The notes under the pieces: generated by a model
What the model was told of the DNA's origin: nothing
The model's input: the letters and a program-made list of their open reading frames with translations, nothing else
Database searches by the model: none
Program-made: the position numbers and the translations under genes
Part shown: positions 32,536-41,537 of the stretch, in pieces
Layout of the letters: each line of letters opens with the position of its first letter
Position numbering within the stretch: the first letter of the stretch is position 1
NCBI GenBank assembly: GCA_023451375.1
Contig: JAEXZS010000004.1
Location: forward strand, 71,093 to 135,092
DNA from: Pseudomonadota bacterium
GTDB taxonomy: Bacteria > Pseudomonadota > Alphaproteobacteria > Caulobacterales > Caulobacteraceae
Direction: 5' to 3'
DNA length: 64,000 nt

Positions 32536-34362
32536 ATGAGCGACCCCGCCGCCGAGTCCTTGCCGCTTCGCGCCCTTCTGGCGCGGATCTGGCGCGACTA
32601 CCTGTCCCAGCACAAGGCTGCACTGGGCCTGTCGATCCTGTGCGCGGCGGCGACCGGCCTGCTGACCGCCGCCCTGCTGAAGCTGCTGGAGCCGGCGGTG
32701 AACGGCCTGTTCCTGGACAACGGGCAGCCGATCACCCTGTTCGGAACCCTCACCTTCGCGGCGTCCGACGCCCTGGTGGTCATTCCCGCCGCCATCCTCG
32801 CCGTCGCCGTTCTGCGCACCCTGGCCGCCATAGGCCAGGCGGCGCTGGTCAATCGCCTGGGCCACTCCATCGTCGGCGACATCCAGGTGCGGCTGTTCGC
32901 CTCCATGATCCGCGCTGACCTGGCCCGGCTGAGAAGCCAGCATTCCGGCGGCTTCGTCTCCTCCGTGCTGTTCGACGCCAATCTGGTGCGCGAGGCCTTC
33001 ACCTCCGGCGTGGTCAACTACACCCAGAACGCCCTGACCCTGGCCGCCGTCATCCTCTACATGGCCTGGATCGACTGGAACCTGACGCTGGTCGTGCTGC
33101 TGGGCGTGCCGCTGGTGGCGCTGGTGCTGCGCCGCTTCGGCCGCAAGACGCGCAAGGCCGCGCGGGGCGCCATGGCCGAGACCGAGAACCTGTCCACCGC
33201 CCTGATGGAGAACCTGGACGGCGTCCGGCTGATCAAGATCGAGAACCGCGAGGCGGCCGAGGAGGCGCGTGTCGCGGAGGTCGTCGCCCGCCGCCAGCGT
33301 CACGTCATCAAGGGCGCGAACGCCCGCGCCTTCGCCGGCCCCTCCAGCGACCTGGTCGCCTATGTGGTCGTCGCCGCCGTGATGGCCTACGCCGGCTGGC
33401 GCGCCCAGGCGGGCGAGATGACGGTCGGCGGTTTCGCCGCCTTCATCGGCCTGCTGCTCGCCGCCGGCCAGTCGCTTCGGCAGGTGACCAACCTGGCGAC
33501 GGTGATGAGCGAGGGCTTCACCGCGGCCCGCCGCCTGTTCGGCGCCCTGGACATCCAGCCGGAGATCCGTGAAGCGGTCGAGGCGAAGACCCTGGCGCCC
33601 GGACCCGCCGAGGTCGTGCTGGACCGGGTCGCCTTCGCCTACGCCGGCACCGACGCCCCGACGCTGGACGACGTGTCCCTTCACGTCGCGCCGGGCGAGA
33701 CCGTCGCCCTGGTCGGCCCGTCCGGCGGCGGCAAGAGCACCATCCTCAGCCTTCTGCCGCGCTTCTATGACGTCACAGCCGGCGCGGTACTCATCAACGG
33801 CGTCGACGTGCGCGAGCTCCGGCTCGCGGACCTTCGCGACCACATCGCCCTGGTCACGCAGGAGCCCTTCCTGTTCGACGACACCATCGCCGCCAACATC
33901 GCCTACGGCCGGGCCGACGCCACGGCGGAAGGCGTCGTCGAGGCGGCCAGAGCCGCCGCGGCGCACGACTTCATCACCGCTCTGCCCGAGGGGTACGCCA
34001 CCCGCGCCGGCGAGGCGGGGCTGCGGCTGTCCGGGGGGCAACGCCAGCGCATCGCCATCGCCCGCGCCTTCCTGAAGGACGCGCCGATCCTTCTTCTGGA
34101 CGAGGCGACCAGCGCGCTCGACACCGAGAGCGAGGCCCTGGTGCAGACCGCGCTGGAGCGGCTGATGCGGGGGCGCGCCACCCTGATGATCGCCCATCGC
34201 CTGTCCACCGTCCGCAACGCCGACCGCATCTACGTCATCGACGCCGGTCGGGTCGTCGAGGAAGGCGCGCACGACGTCCTGGTCGCCCAGGGCGGCCTTT
34301 ACGCCCGTCTGGCCCGCCAGCAGTCGCTGGACGGCGCGCCCTCGGTCGAGACCGTCGCGTGA
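32536..34362 (+). CDS. msbA: ABC transporter, MsbA-type lipid A exporter
   Basis: A 608-residue half-transporter with a six-helix membrane domain (residues 25-315) fused to an ATPase domain. Walker A is GPSGGGKST, the signature is LSGGQRQR and Walker B is ILLLDEATSALD; H-loop in MIAHRLSTV. It probably flips lipid A-core across the inner membrane, since acyltransferase, waaA and lpxK follow in one operon. ATG 32536 is preferred over an in-frame TTG ten codons earlier. Its TGA overlaps the GTG start of the next gene. Confidence 0.88.
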   Translation: MSDPAAESLPLRALLARIWRDYLSQHKAALGLSILCAAATGLLTAALLKLLEPAVNGLFLDNGQPITLFGTLTFAASDALVVIPAAILAVAVLRTLAAIGQAALVNRLGHSIVGDIQVRLFASMIRADLARLRSQHSGGFVSSVLFDANLVREAFTSGVVNYTQNALTLAAVILYMAWIDWNLTLVVLLGVPLVALVLRRFGRKTRKAARGAMAETENLSTALMENLDGVRLIKIENREAAEEARVAEVVARRQRHVIKGANARAFAGPSSDLVAYVVVAAVMAYAGWRAQAGEMTVGGFAAFIGLLLAAGQSLRQVTNLATVMSEGFTAARRLFGALDIQPEIREAVEAKTLAPGPAEVVLDRVAFAYAGTDAPTLDDVSLHVAPGETVALVGPSGGGKSTILSLLPRFYDVTAGAVLINGVDVRELRLADLRDHIALVTQEPFLFDDTIAANIAYGRADATAEGVVEAARAAAAHDFITALPEGYATRAGEAGLRLSGGQRQRIAIARAFLKDAPILLLDEATSALDTESEALVQTALERLMRGRATLMIAHRLSTVRNADRIYVIDAGRVVEEGAHDVLVAQGGLYARLARQQSLDGAPSVETVA

Positions 34363-35054
34363 GGCCGCTGCGCAATCCCGTCATCCAGTCCGTCCTGGCG
34401 TGGAGCCTGGCCCGATGGATGCAATTCTGCTTCGCGACCATCCGCTGGACGCGCGAGAACGAGGCGGTCGCCGAACGGGTCTGGGCCCAGGGCGGCGGCG
34501 TGCTGTGCGTCTTCTGGCACTCACGCATCGGCCTGTCGCCGTCGTGCTGGCCGCTGGACAGGGCCCAGCCGGCCAAGGCGCTGATCTCGCTCTCCGCCGA
34601 CGGCGAGTTCATCGCCAAGGCCGTGGCGCGGCAGGGGTTTCCCGCCGTTCGGGGCTCCTCGGCCAACAAGGATAAGGCGGACCGGGCCAAGGGCGGCTCC
34701 CAGGCCTTGCGTGACGGGCTGAAACAGCTGAAGGTCGGAGCCCTGGCGATCACTCCGGACGGTCCGCGCGGCCCCGCCGGCGTCATGGCCGAGGGCGCGC
34801 CCTTGCTGGCCAAGCTGTCCGGCGCGCCGGTGCTGTTCATCGGCATGAGCTGCAACCCCGCCATACGGCTGAACAGCTGGGACCGGGCCGTGCTGCCGCT
34901 CCCGTTCGGCAAGGGCGCCATCGTCTGGGACCGCGCCGACTATCCAGCCGACGCCGCGCTGGCGGATGTCGTCCACGAATGGACCGCGCGCCTGAACGCC
35001 GTCGAGGCCCGCGCCGACGCCATCACCGGCCTGGCCCCCGGTCTGGCGCGATGA
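34359..35054 (+). CDS. Lysophospholipid acyltransferase family (DUF374) protein
   Basis: A 231-residue protein of the DUF374 group, related to LpxL-type acyltransferases. The active-site histidine is H54 in CVFWHSRIGLS, and TPDGPRGPAGVMAEGAPLLAKLSGAPV is the family core. It probably acylates a lipid A precursor at the inner membrane. The GTG start overlaps the exporter stop (GTGA). It lies between msbA and waaA, as in many alphaproteobacterial lipid A operons. Confidence 0.88.
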   Translation: MRPLRNPVIQSVLAWSLARWMQFCFATIRWTRENEAVAERVWAQGGGVLCVFWHSRIGLSPSCWPLDRAQPAKALISLSADGEFIAKAVARQGFPAVRGSSANKDKADRAKGGSQALRDGLKQLKVGALAITPDGPRGPAGVMAEGAPLLAKLSGAPVLFIGMSCNPAIRLNSWDRAVLPLPFGKGAIVWDRADYPADAALADVVHEWTARLNAVEARADAITGLAPGLAR

Positions 35055-35064
35055 GGCCTGCCGC

Positions 35065-36357
35065 GTGACGCCGATCCCGCTGATCCTCTATCGCCTCGCC
35101 ACCCGCATGCTGGAGCCGCTGGCCCCGCGCCTGCTGGACGCCCGCGCCGCCAGGGGCAAGGAGGACCCGGTGCGGGTCGATGAGCGGCTGGGCGTCGCCG
35201 GCGTCGCCCGCCCCGACGGCCCGCTGGTCTGGCTGCACGGCGCCAGCGTGGGCGAGACCCTGTCGCTGCTGCCGCTGGTCGCCCGGTTCCGCGCCGCCCG
35301 CCCTGACGTGACCTTGCTGGTGACGTCCGGCACCGTCACCTCCGCCGGCATCCTGGCCGAGCGTCTGCCGCCCGGAGTCATCCACCAGTACGCCCCCGTC
35401 GACGGCCCCGGCGTGGTCGTCGATTTTCTCGACCATTGGCGCCCCGACCTGGCGGTCTTCGTCGAGAGCGAGCTGTGGCCCAACCTGCTGCTGGAAGCCC
35501 GCCGGCGCGGGGTCAATCTCGCGCTGGTCAGCGCCCGCCTCACCGAGGCCACCGTCGAACGCTGGGCTCGGTTCCCGGCCTCGGCCCGACGCATCACCGC
35601 CGCCTTCGACCTGGTGATGCCCCAGGACCAGGCCTCGGCCGAGCGGCTGGAGCGGATGGGCGCGCGTATCGACGGCCTGGCGAACCTGAAGCTGGCCGGC
35701 GATCCCCTGCCCTTCGACAAGGGCGCCTTCAGCCGCCTCAGCGCCGCTGTTGGGGACCGCCCCGTCATCGTCGCCGCCAGCACCCATGAGGGCGAGGAAC
35801 TGGCCATCGTTCGCGCGCTCGACGCGCTGCCGGGCCAGAACTGTTTGATCCTGCTGCCGCGCCACCCCGAACGCGGCCCGGCGGTCGAGGCGGCCCTGAG
35901 GCGCGAGGGCTATCGCCTGGCGGTCCGGTCGCGCGGCGAGCAGCCCGACGGCGACACAGACCTCTACCTGGCAGACACCCTGAATGAGATGGGCCTGTTC
36001 CTGCGGCTGGCGGATGTGGTCGTGATGGGCGGCTCCTTCGCCCCCGCGATGGGGCTGCCGCCGGTCGGCGGCCATAATCCGCTGGAGCCGGCGCGGCTGG
36101 GCAAGCCGATCGTGACCGGCCCCGACGCCTCCAACTGGACCCGCGTGACCGAGGCCCTGGCGCGCGCCGGCGGCCTGTCCATCGCCGAGGCGCCGTCGCG
36201 GCTCCCGACGGTGATCGCGCCTTTGCTCGCCTCTCCGGACGCCGCCCGCGCCATGGGCGAGCGCGCCCGTCGCGCCGCCGCCGAGGCCAATGGCGGCCTG
36301 GACATCCTGTGGGGCCGGCTGTCCGCGATGCTGCCGCCGCGCGGAGGGGGTCGATGA
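35065..36357 (+). CDS. waaA: 3-deoxy-D-manno-octulosonic acid (Kdo) transferase
   Basis: Adds Kdo to the lipid A precursor at the cytoplasmic face of the inner membrane. The 430-residue GT-B protein shows the N-terminal family motifs VWLHGASVGE and LLVTSGTVTSA, then ESELWPNLL, and the C-terminal nucleotide-sugar region GGSFAPAMGLPPVGGHNPLEPARLGKP. The start is GTG 35065 with GAGG about 9 bases upstream. The stop overlaps the lpxK start by ATGA. Confidence 0.95.
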   Translation: MTPIPLILYRLATRMLEPLAPRLLDARAARGKEDPVRVDERLGVAGVARPDGPLVWLHGASVGETLSLLPLVARFRAARPDVTLLVTSGTVTSAGILAERLPPGVIHQYAPVDGPGVVVDFLDHWRPDLAVFVESELWPNLLLEARRRGVNLALVSARLTEATVERWARFPASARRITAAFDLVMPQDQASAERLERMGARIDGLANLKLAGDPLPFDKGAFSRLSAAVGDRPVIVAASTHEGEELAIVRALDALPGQNCLILLPRHPERGPAVEAALRREGYRLAVRSRGEQPDGDTDLYLADTLNEMGLFLRLADVVVMGGSFAPAMGLPPVGGHNPLEPARLGKPIVTGPDASNWTRVTEALARAGGLSIAEAPSRLPTVIAPLLASPDAARAMGERARRAAAEANGGLDILWGRLSAMLPPRGGGR

Positions 36358-37370
36358 AGCTCTCCACCCCCCGCTGGTGGTACCGGAGGGAGGCCGATCA
36401 CGCCCGCCTGACCCGCACGGCGCTGAAGCCGCTGGGCTGGCTGTGGGCCGGCGTCACCGCCCGGCGCATCGCGCGGACGACGCCCATGGATCCGGGCTGC
36501 GCCGTGATCTCGATCGGCAACCTGACGGTCGGAGGGTCAGGCAAGACCCCGATCGCGCGCGAGACCCTGCGCCTGCTGCGCGAGGCCGGGGTGGACGCCC
36601 AGGCGCTGTCGCGCGGCTACGGCGGGCGGCTGAAGGGGCCGGCGTCGGTCGATCCGGCCGTGCACGACGCCGCAGGCGTGGGCGACGAGCCGCTGATGCT
36701 CGCCCAGGAGGCCCCGGCCTGGATCGCCCGTGATCGCGCCGCCGGCGCCCGCGCCGCCGTCGCCGCCGGCGCCCGGGCGCTGGTGCTCGACGACGCTCAC
36801 CAGAACCCCGGACTGCTCAAGACCGTCAGTCTGGTCGTCGTGGACGGCGAAACGCGCGGCGACGAATGGCCGTTCGGCGACGGCTCGGTCTTCCCGTCGG
36901 GTCCGATGCGCGAGCCGCTGGCGAAGGGACTGGCGCGGGCCGACGCGGTGGTGATCCTGCTGCCCGCCGACCTCCAGGCGGTCGATCGCGAGCTGCTGGC
37001 GCTGTTCGACGGCCTGCCCGTTTTCCTGGCCCGGCTGACGCCCCAGGGGCCGCCTCCGCCGGGGCCGCAGGTCGGCTTCGCCGGCATCGCCAAGCCGTGG
37101 AAGGTCGAACGGTCGCTGATCGCGGCGGGCTGCGACCTGGTCGATTTCATCCCCTTCCCCGACCACGCCGCCTACAGCCCGCGGGACCTGCGCTTTCTGG
37201 AGGATCGCGCCGCGACCTATGGCGCCGGGCTGGTGACCACCGAGAAGGACTGGGTCCGCCTGCCTGCCGACTGGCGCGCGAAGGCGACGGCTTGGCCGGT
37301 CGTCGCCCGCTTCGACGACGAGACCGGTTTCGCCGCCTTCCTGATCGGCCGGATTCAGTCGGCGCGATAG
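36354..37370 (+). CDS. lpxK: Tetraacyldisaccharide 4'-kinase LpxK
   Basis: Phosphorylates the 4' position of tetraacyldisaccharide-1-phosphate to give lipid IVA. The 338-residue membrane-associated kinase has the Walker A-like loop GNLTVGGSGKTP (K64), LSRGYGG and the conserved VGDEPLMLAQ. The usual DDGFQH motif appears as DDAHQNP, a conservative-looking but notable change at the catalytic Asp-Asp region. It is translationally coupled to waaA. The last 16 bases overlap the convergent amidohydrolase gene. Confidence 0.93.
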   Translation: MKLSTPRWWYRREADHARLTRTALKPLGWLWAGVTARRIARTTPMDPGCAVISIGNLTVGGSGKTPIARETLRLLREAGVDAQALSRGYGGRLKGPASVDPAVHDAAGVGDEPLMLAQEAPAWIARDRAAGARAAVAAGARALVLDDAHQNPGLLKTVSLVVVDGETRGDEWPFGDGSVFPSGPMREPLAKGLARADAVVILLPADLQAVDRELLALFDGLPVFLARLTPQGPPPPGPQVGFAGIAKPWKVERSLIAAGCDLVDFIPFPDHAAYSPRDLRFLEDRAATYGAGLVTTEKDWVRLPADWRAKATAWPVVARFDDETGFAAFLIGRIQSAR

Positions 37371-38680
37371 ATCTCGCCGCCCTTCATCACGAAGCGCATC
37401 CGCTCCAGTTCCGTCACGTCCGTCAGCGGGTCGCCCGCAACGGCGACGATGTCGGCCGGCATGCCGACCGCGATCCGTCCCGCCTCATCCGAGATGCGCA
37501 GATGCTCGGCGGCGCCGACCGTCGCGGCCCGGACGGCCTCCAGCGGCGTCATGCCTGCGCGGACCAGCAGGGCGAATTCCTGGGCGTTGTCGCCGTGGGC
37601 GGAAACCCCCGAGTCCGTGCCGAAGGCGATCCTGACCCCGCCCTCGTGCGCGCGACGGGCCATGTCCAGCATCTTCGGCCCCGCCTCCAGGGCCTTGGCC
37701 GTCTGCGCAGGGGTGAAGAAGTTGTCGGGGCCGGAGGCGACCCGCGCCACGAAGTCCCCCGCCAGCAGCGTCGGCACCAGCCAGGCGCCGCGCTGCTTGA
37801 AGAGGCGGATCGATTCGTCGTCCAGATAGGTGCCGTGCTCGATCGAGTCGCCGCCGGCGCGCAGGAAGGCGTTGATGCCGTCCACGCCGTGGGCGTGGGC
37901 GGTCACCTGTCGTCCCATACGGTGGGCGCTCTCGACGATGGCGGCCAGCTCGGCCTCGGTGAACTGCTGGGCCAGACCGGCGGCGGTGTTGGACAGAACC
38001 CCGCCCGTGGCCGTGATCTTGATGATGTCGGCGCCCGAGCGGACCTGGGTGCGCACGGCGCGCATGCAGTCCTCGGCGCCCGAGCAGATGCTCTCCGAGG
38101 ACAGCAGGTGCATGATGTCTTCACGATAGCCGTTGATATCGCCATGACCGCCGTGGATCGCCACCGACGAACCGGCGGCGATGATGCGCGGCCCGGGCAC
38201 GTCCCCCTGTCGGACGGCGTTCCGCAGGGCGAAGATCGCCTCATTGCCGGCGCCCAGGTCAGCCACGGTGGTGAAGCCCGCCATCAGCGTACGACGCGCG
38301 TAACGCGCCCCGGCCATGGCCTGGTCGGCGTCCGACAGCGTGACTTCCTCGAGCCGCGCGTTCGGGTTCTGCTGTCCCGTCAGGTGGACGTGGCTGTCGA
38401 TCAGGCCCGGCAGGACGAAGGCTTGTCGCAGATCGACGACCCGCCCCTGGGCGGCGTCGCCGACGAAACCGTCGCGCACCTCGGCCACTCGGTTCCCTCT
38501 GATCACGATAGTTTTATCGCGGTGCACGACGCCGTTGGTCGGATCGGCCAAAAGCCGCCCCACTTCCAGGAACGTCGTGACGTCACTGGAGGAAACCGGT
38601 GGCTGCATGGGGGTTTGACGCGCCGCCGCCGGAGAAGCGACCGCCACAATCAGCGCCGCAAACAAGCTCAGTCGTCTCAT
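37355..38680 (-). CDS. Exported metal-dependent amidohydrolase
   Basis: A 441-residue TIM-barrel amidohydrolase with an N-terminal signal peptide (residues 1-20, ending AAA). Metal ligands are in DSHVHLTGQ, the lysine region in DIIKITATGGV, histidines in QVTAHAHGVDG and IEHGTYLDD, and the aspartate in FGTDSGVSAHG. This subgroup (imidazolonepropionase-like, often peptidases or carboxypeptidases of the Xaa-Pro type) is typical of periplasmic enzymes in Caulobacterales. Substrate unknown. A strong GGAGGG site precedes ATG 38680. Confidence 0.88.
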   Translation of the reverse strand: MRRLSLFAALIVAVASPAAARQTPMQPPVSSSDVTTFLEVGRLLADPTNGVVHRDKTIVIRGNRVAEVRDGFVGDAAQGRVVDLRQAFVLPGLIDSHVHLTGQQNPNARLEEVTLSDADQAMAGARYARRTLMAGFTTVADLGAGNEAIFALRNAVRQGDVPGPRIIAAGSSVAIHGGHGDINGYREDIMHLLSSESICSGAEDCMRAVRTQVRSGADIIKITATGGVLSNTAAGLAQQFTEAELAAIVESAHRMGRQVTAHAHGVDGINAFLRAGGDSIEHGTYLDDESIRLFKQRGAWLVPTLLAGDFVARVASGPDNFFTPAQTAKALEAGPKMLDMARRAHEGGVRIAFGTDSGVSAHGDNAQEFALLVRAGMTPLEAVRAATVGAAEHLRISDEAGRIAVGMPADIVAVAGDPLTDVTELERMRFVMKGGEIYRAD

Positions 38681-38804
38681 ATTTCCCTCCGAATCAACGG
38701 CTTCACCAACAGCCCGGACCCTTTCGCCAAATGGCTCAGGTTGCCCATTGTGAAACCTTTTGAAACAAACACGGTCCAAGAACAAACCGCAACGAGGGCG
38801 TCGC

Positions 38805-39497
38805 ATGCGGCTATCGAGACGAGGGCTGATCCTTGGCGGATCGGCCATGCTGGCGGGATGCGCCAGCGCCAGGGCCACCCCGATCGTGACGGCGCAGACC
38901 GCCGTCCCCGCCCCCACGCCATCGGTTGCGCCCGCCCCCGTCATCGACACGGCGGCCCTGACGCCGCCGCCGCTCGACCCGCGCGGCGCGGTCCGCAAGG
39001 AATTGATGGAGCGCGCCATGACCGCGCTGGACATCCACCACCGGCGCATCCCGCTGCGCGACCGGATGTATCTTGTCGACTTCCAGAAATTCTCGGGCGA
39101 GGAGCGGCTGTACGAGGTTGATCTGGTCGGCGGGGATGTGACCGTCCTGCGCACCTGCCACGGCCGGGGCTCGGATCCGTCGCACACCGGGTACGCCCAG
39201 CGGTTCTCGAACACGCCGGATTCCAACATGTCCTCGGTCGGGGCCTACGCCACCGCCGGCCCCAGCTGGGGCTCCCAGCAGGGGCCGAACGTCCTGCTGG
39301 ACGGCCTCGAATACACCAACGACAAGGCGCGCGAGCGGGCCATCATCATCCACGGCGCCGACTACGCCAACCCGGATTTCCTGGCGCGCGAAGGCAAGCT
39401 GGGCCGCAGCTACGGCTGCTTCTCCGTCGCCCACGCCGACCTGCCGGCCCTGCGCGAACGCATGGGCGAAGGCCGCCTGCTGTTCGCCTGGGCCTGA
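38805..39497 (+). CDS. Murein L,D-transpeptidase (YkuD_2-type) lipoprotein
   Basis: A 230-residue envelope enzyme. The N-terminus SRRGLILGGSAMLAGC combines a twin-arginine-like motif with a lipobox (C19), followed by a proline-rich linker to about residue 60. The catalytic domain has H183 in IIIHGADY and the nucleophile C205 in SYGCFSVAH, as in the murein L,D-transpeptidase catalytic domain family. It may cross-link peptidoglycan or attach proteins to it. ATG 38805 has GAGGG upstream and an in-frame TTG at 38760 looks unlikely. It ends 3 bases from convergent purD. Confidence 0.88.
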   Translation: MRLSRRGLILGGSAMLAGCASARATPIVTAQTAVPAPTPSVAPAPVIDTAALTPPPLDPRGAVRKELMERAMTALDIHHRRIPLRDRMYLVDFQKFSGEERLYEVDLVGGDVTVLRTCHGRGSDPSHTGYAQRFSNTPDSNMSSVGAYATAGPSWGSQQGPNVLLDGLEYTNDKARERAIIIHGADYANPDFLAREGKLGRSYGCFSVAHADLPALRERMGEGRLLFAWA

Positions 39498-39500
39498 GCC

Positions 39501-40775
39501 TCAGCCCCGCTCCAGCGCACGCCAGCCGATGTCGGTGCGGTGAAAGCCGCCCGGCCAGTCGATCTTGCGGACAGCCTCATACGCTCGCTCGCGGGCCTGG
39601 GCGATGTCGTCGCCCTCGGCGCAGACGTTGAGGACACGACCGCCGGCGGCGATCAGCTGGCCGTCGTCACGCCGGCGGGTTCCGGCGTGGAAGACTTGGA
39701 CGTGCGGCCCGAAATCCTGGTCGACGCCCCGGATGATCGATCCTTCCAGCGGGCTGTCCGGATAGCCCTTGGCCGCCAGCACCACGCAGATCACCGTCTG
39801 CGGCTTGAAGGTCGGCGGCTTCAGCCCCGACACGTCGCCGCGCGCGCAGGCCAGCAGATAGGGCACGATGTCGCCGGCGAAGCGCATCATCAGCACCTGG
39901 CATTCCGGATCGCCGAAGCGGGCGTTGAACTCCACCACCTTGGGGCCTTCGTCCGTCGCCATCAGCCCGGCGTAGAGCACCCCGCGGTAGGGCGCGCCCT
40001 CCTCCGCCATCATGCGGATGGTCGGCTGGACAATGCGCTCGTCGGCCTGCTGGACCAGGTCGGGCGTGAAGACCGGCGCGGGTGAATAGGAACCCATGCC
40101 CCCGGTGTTCGGCCCCAGGTCGCCGTCGAAGGCGCGCTTGTGGTCCTGGGCGCCGCCGAACAGCAACGCGCGCTGACCGTCGCACAGGGCGAACAGGGAG
40201 CCTTCTTCCCCGTCCATGAATTCTTCGATCACGACGCGGGCGCCGGCCGCGCCGAAGCGGCCGCCCAGCATCCGCTCGATCTCGGCCTCCGCGTCCGCGC
40301 GGTCGGGGCTGATCGCCACCCCCTTGCCTGCCGCAAGACCGTCCGCCTTGATGACATAGGGCGGCTTGAACACGTCCAGCGCGCGCTTGGCGTCCTTTAC
40401 CGTGTCATAGACGCCGTAACCGGCTGTGGGGATTTCGTGCCGCTCCAGGAAGGCCTTGGAGAAGGCCTTGGAGGTCTCCAGCTGCGCCGCCTTGGCGGTT
40501 GGGCCGAAGCAGGGCACGCCCGCCGCCGCCAACCGCTCGGCCAGGCCCGCCGCCAGCGCGACCTCTGGCCCCACCACGACGAGGTCCGCCTTGATCTCCC
40601 GCGCCAGGGCCGCCAGCCCCTCGGCGTCGTCCGCCTTCACCGGCCGCACTTCGCAGACCTTGGCCACGCCGGGGTTGCCCGGCGCGGCGACGAGCCGCTT
40701 GACCAGCGGCGACTGGGCGATCTTCCAGGCCAGGGCGTGTTCGCGCCCGCCGGATCCGACGAGGAGGATGTTCAT
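39501..40775 (-). CDS. purD: Phosphoribosylamine-glycine ligase
   Basis: Catalyses the second step of purine synthesis, joining glycine to phosphoribosylamine with ATP. The 424-residue ATP-grasp protein begins with MNILLVGSGGREHALAWKI and carries the signatures VIKADGLAAGKGV, EEFMDGEEGSLFAL, DHKRAFDGDLGPNTGGMG and VEFNARFGDPECQ. It follows the small PRC-barrel lipoprotein gene by 48 bases on the same strand. xseA is divergent further upstream. Confidence 0.96.
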   Translation of the reverse strand: MNILLVGSGGREHALAWKIAQSPLVKRLVAAPGNPGVAKVCEVRPVKADDAEGLAALAREIKADLVVVGPEVALAAGLAERLAAAGVPCFGPTAKAAQLETSKAFSKAFLERHEIPTAGYGVYDTVKDAKRALDVFKPPYVIKADGLAAGKGVAISPDRADAEAEIERMLGGRFGAAGARVVIEEFMDGEEGSLFALCDGQRALLFGGAQDHKRAFDGDLGPNTGGMGSYSPAPVFTPDLVQQADERIVQPTIRMMAEEGAPYRGVLYAGLMATDEGPKVVEFNARFGDPECQVLMMRFAGDIVPYLLACARGDVSGLKPPTFKPQTVICVVLAAKGYPDSPLEGSIIRGVDQDFGPHVQVFHAGTRRRDDGQLIAAGGRVLNVCAEGDDIAQARERAYEAVRKIDWPGGFHRTDIGWRALERG

Positions 40776-40823
40776 GCGGCGGGAATGACCGGCCCGTCGC
40801 GGCCGGTCAAGCGCCCAACAGGG

Positions 40824-41294
40824 TTATTGCCCCGGCGCCGGGGCCTGTGGCGTCGCCGGCCCTGCCTGCGTCGCATTATCCGGCGCCCAGGCCGGCAGCG
40901 CCTGCAGCTGGGCGGCGGTCAGGTCGGTGGTCAGGTCCTTCTCCCCGTTGTTGTCGACCGGCCGCAGATCGCCCACCGGGACCTGCACCTTGGGATCGCC
41001 GGGGCCTTCCAGTTCGACCACCACATGGGTCAGGCGGCCCGCCGGATCGGCGATCAGCGTCTCGACGTCGCCCAGGTCGGTGTTCTCGCGCGACAGCAGA
41101 TCCGCGTCCTCCAGCTGTTGGCGGGTCATGCCGAAATACTGCGCGGTGTTCTGCAGGGCGGCGTCCGCGCGCTCGCCCTCGACCGGAACCGGGGCCATGT
41201 TCGGGGCCGGCTGCTGCACCACCTCCTCCTCGCGGTCGCAACCGGCCGCGCCGGTCAGGGCCAGGAGGGCGGCCAAGGAGATCAAACGTTTCAT
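40824..41294 (-). CDS. PRC-barrel-like lipoprotein
   Basis: A 156-residue protein with a lipoprotein signal peptide ending GAAGC (C19). After an acidic linker, residues 55-120 look like a PRC-barrel domain: LLSRENTDLGDVETLIADPAGRLTHVVVELEG and VPVGDLRPV. The C-terminus is rich in Ala, Pro and Gln. PRC barrels usually bind partners or pigments; exported ones are of unknown role. AAAGGA precedes ATG 41294. It lies between a 53-residue membrane gene and purD on the same strand. Confidence 0.78.
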   Translation of the reverse strand: MKRLISLAALLALTGAAGCDREEEVVQQPAPNMAPVPVEGERADAALQNTAQYFGMTRQQLEDADLLSRENTDLGDVETLIADPAGRLTHVVVELEGPGDPKVQVPVGDLRPVDNNGEKDLTTDLTAAQLQALPAWAPDNATQAGPATPQAPAPGQ

Positions 41295-41311
41295 GACAGG
41301 TCCTTTCAGGG

Positions 41312-41473
41312 TCACAGCAGGGCGGAGACGACGTAGACCGCGACGCCCAACAGGATCAGGCCGATCAGGATCAGCCAGGGGCTCAGCGCGGCGTCGCCGC
41401 TGCGGCGCTGCAGCCCGCGTTCGCGCGGATCGCGGTCTTCCGGATCGGTTCCTTGGGGGTCGGCGGGCGGCAT
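41312..41473 (-). CDS. Very small C-terminally anchored membrane protein
   Basis: A 53-residue protein: an acidic and basic N-terminus (PQGTDPEDRDPRERGLQRR) and one C-terminal membrane helix (SPWLILIGLILLGVAVYVV). It stops 17 bases before the start of the PRC-barrel lipoprotein and reads in the same direction, so the two are probably one transcript divergent from xseA. The composition and clean stop support it, but no family is recognised and no strong ribosome site is visible. Confidence 0.6.
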   Translation of the reverse strand: MPPADPQGTDPEDRDPRERGLQRRSGDAALSPWLILIGLILLGVAVYVVSALL

Positions 41474-41537
41474 GCTGACGTAACGGCGCCCTGACCGGCC
41501 CGTTCCCGCGCCGATCGTCGCGGTCTATGCTGTCGCG

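Noticed and set aside
32194..34272. 692-codon minus-strand frame over the lipid A exporter
   Set aside because: The exporter on the plus strand has all ABC motifs; the antisense product is Gly/Gln/Asp-rich and starts and ends inside real genes.
36866..39121. 751-codon plus-strand frame over lpxK and the amidohydrolase
   Set aside because: Both underlying genes are firm by motif; the long frame is a third-position GC artefact.
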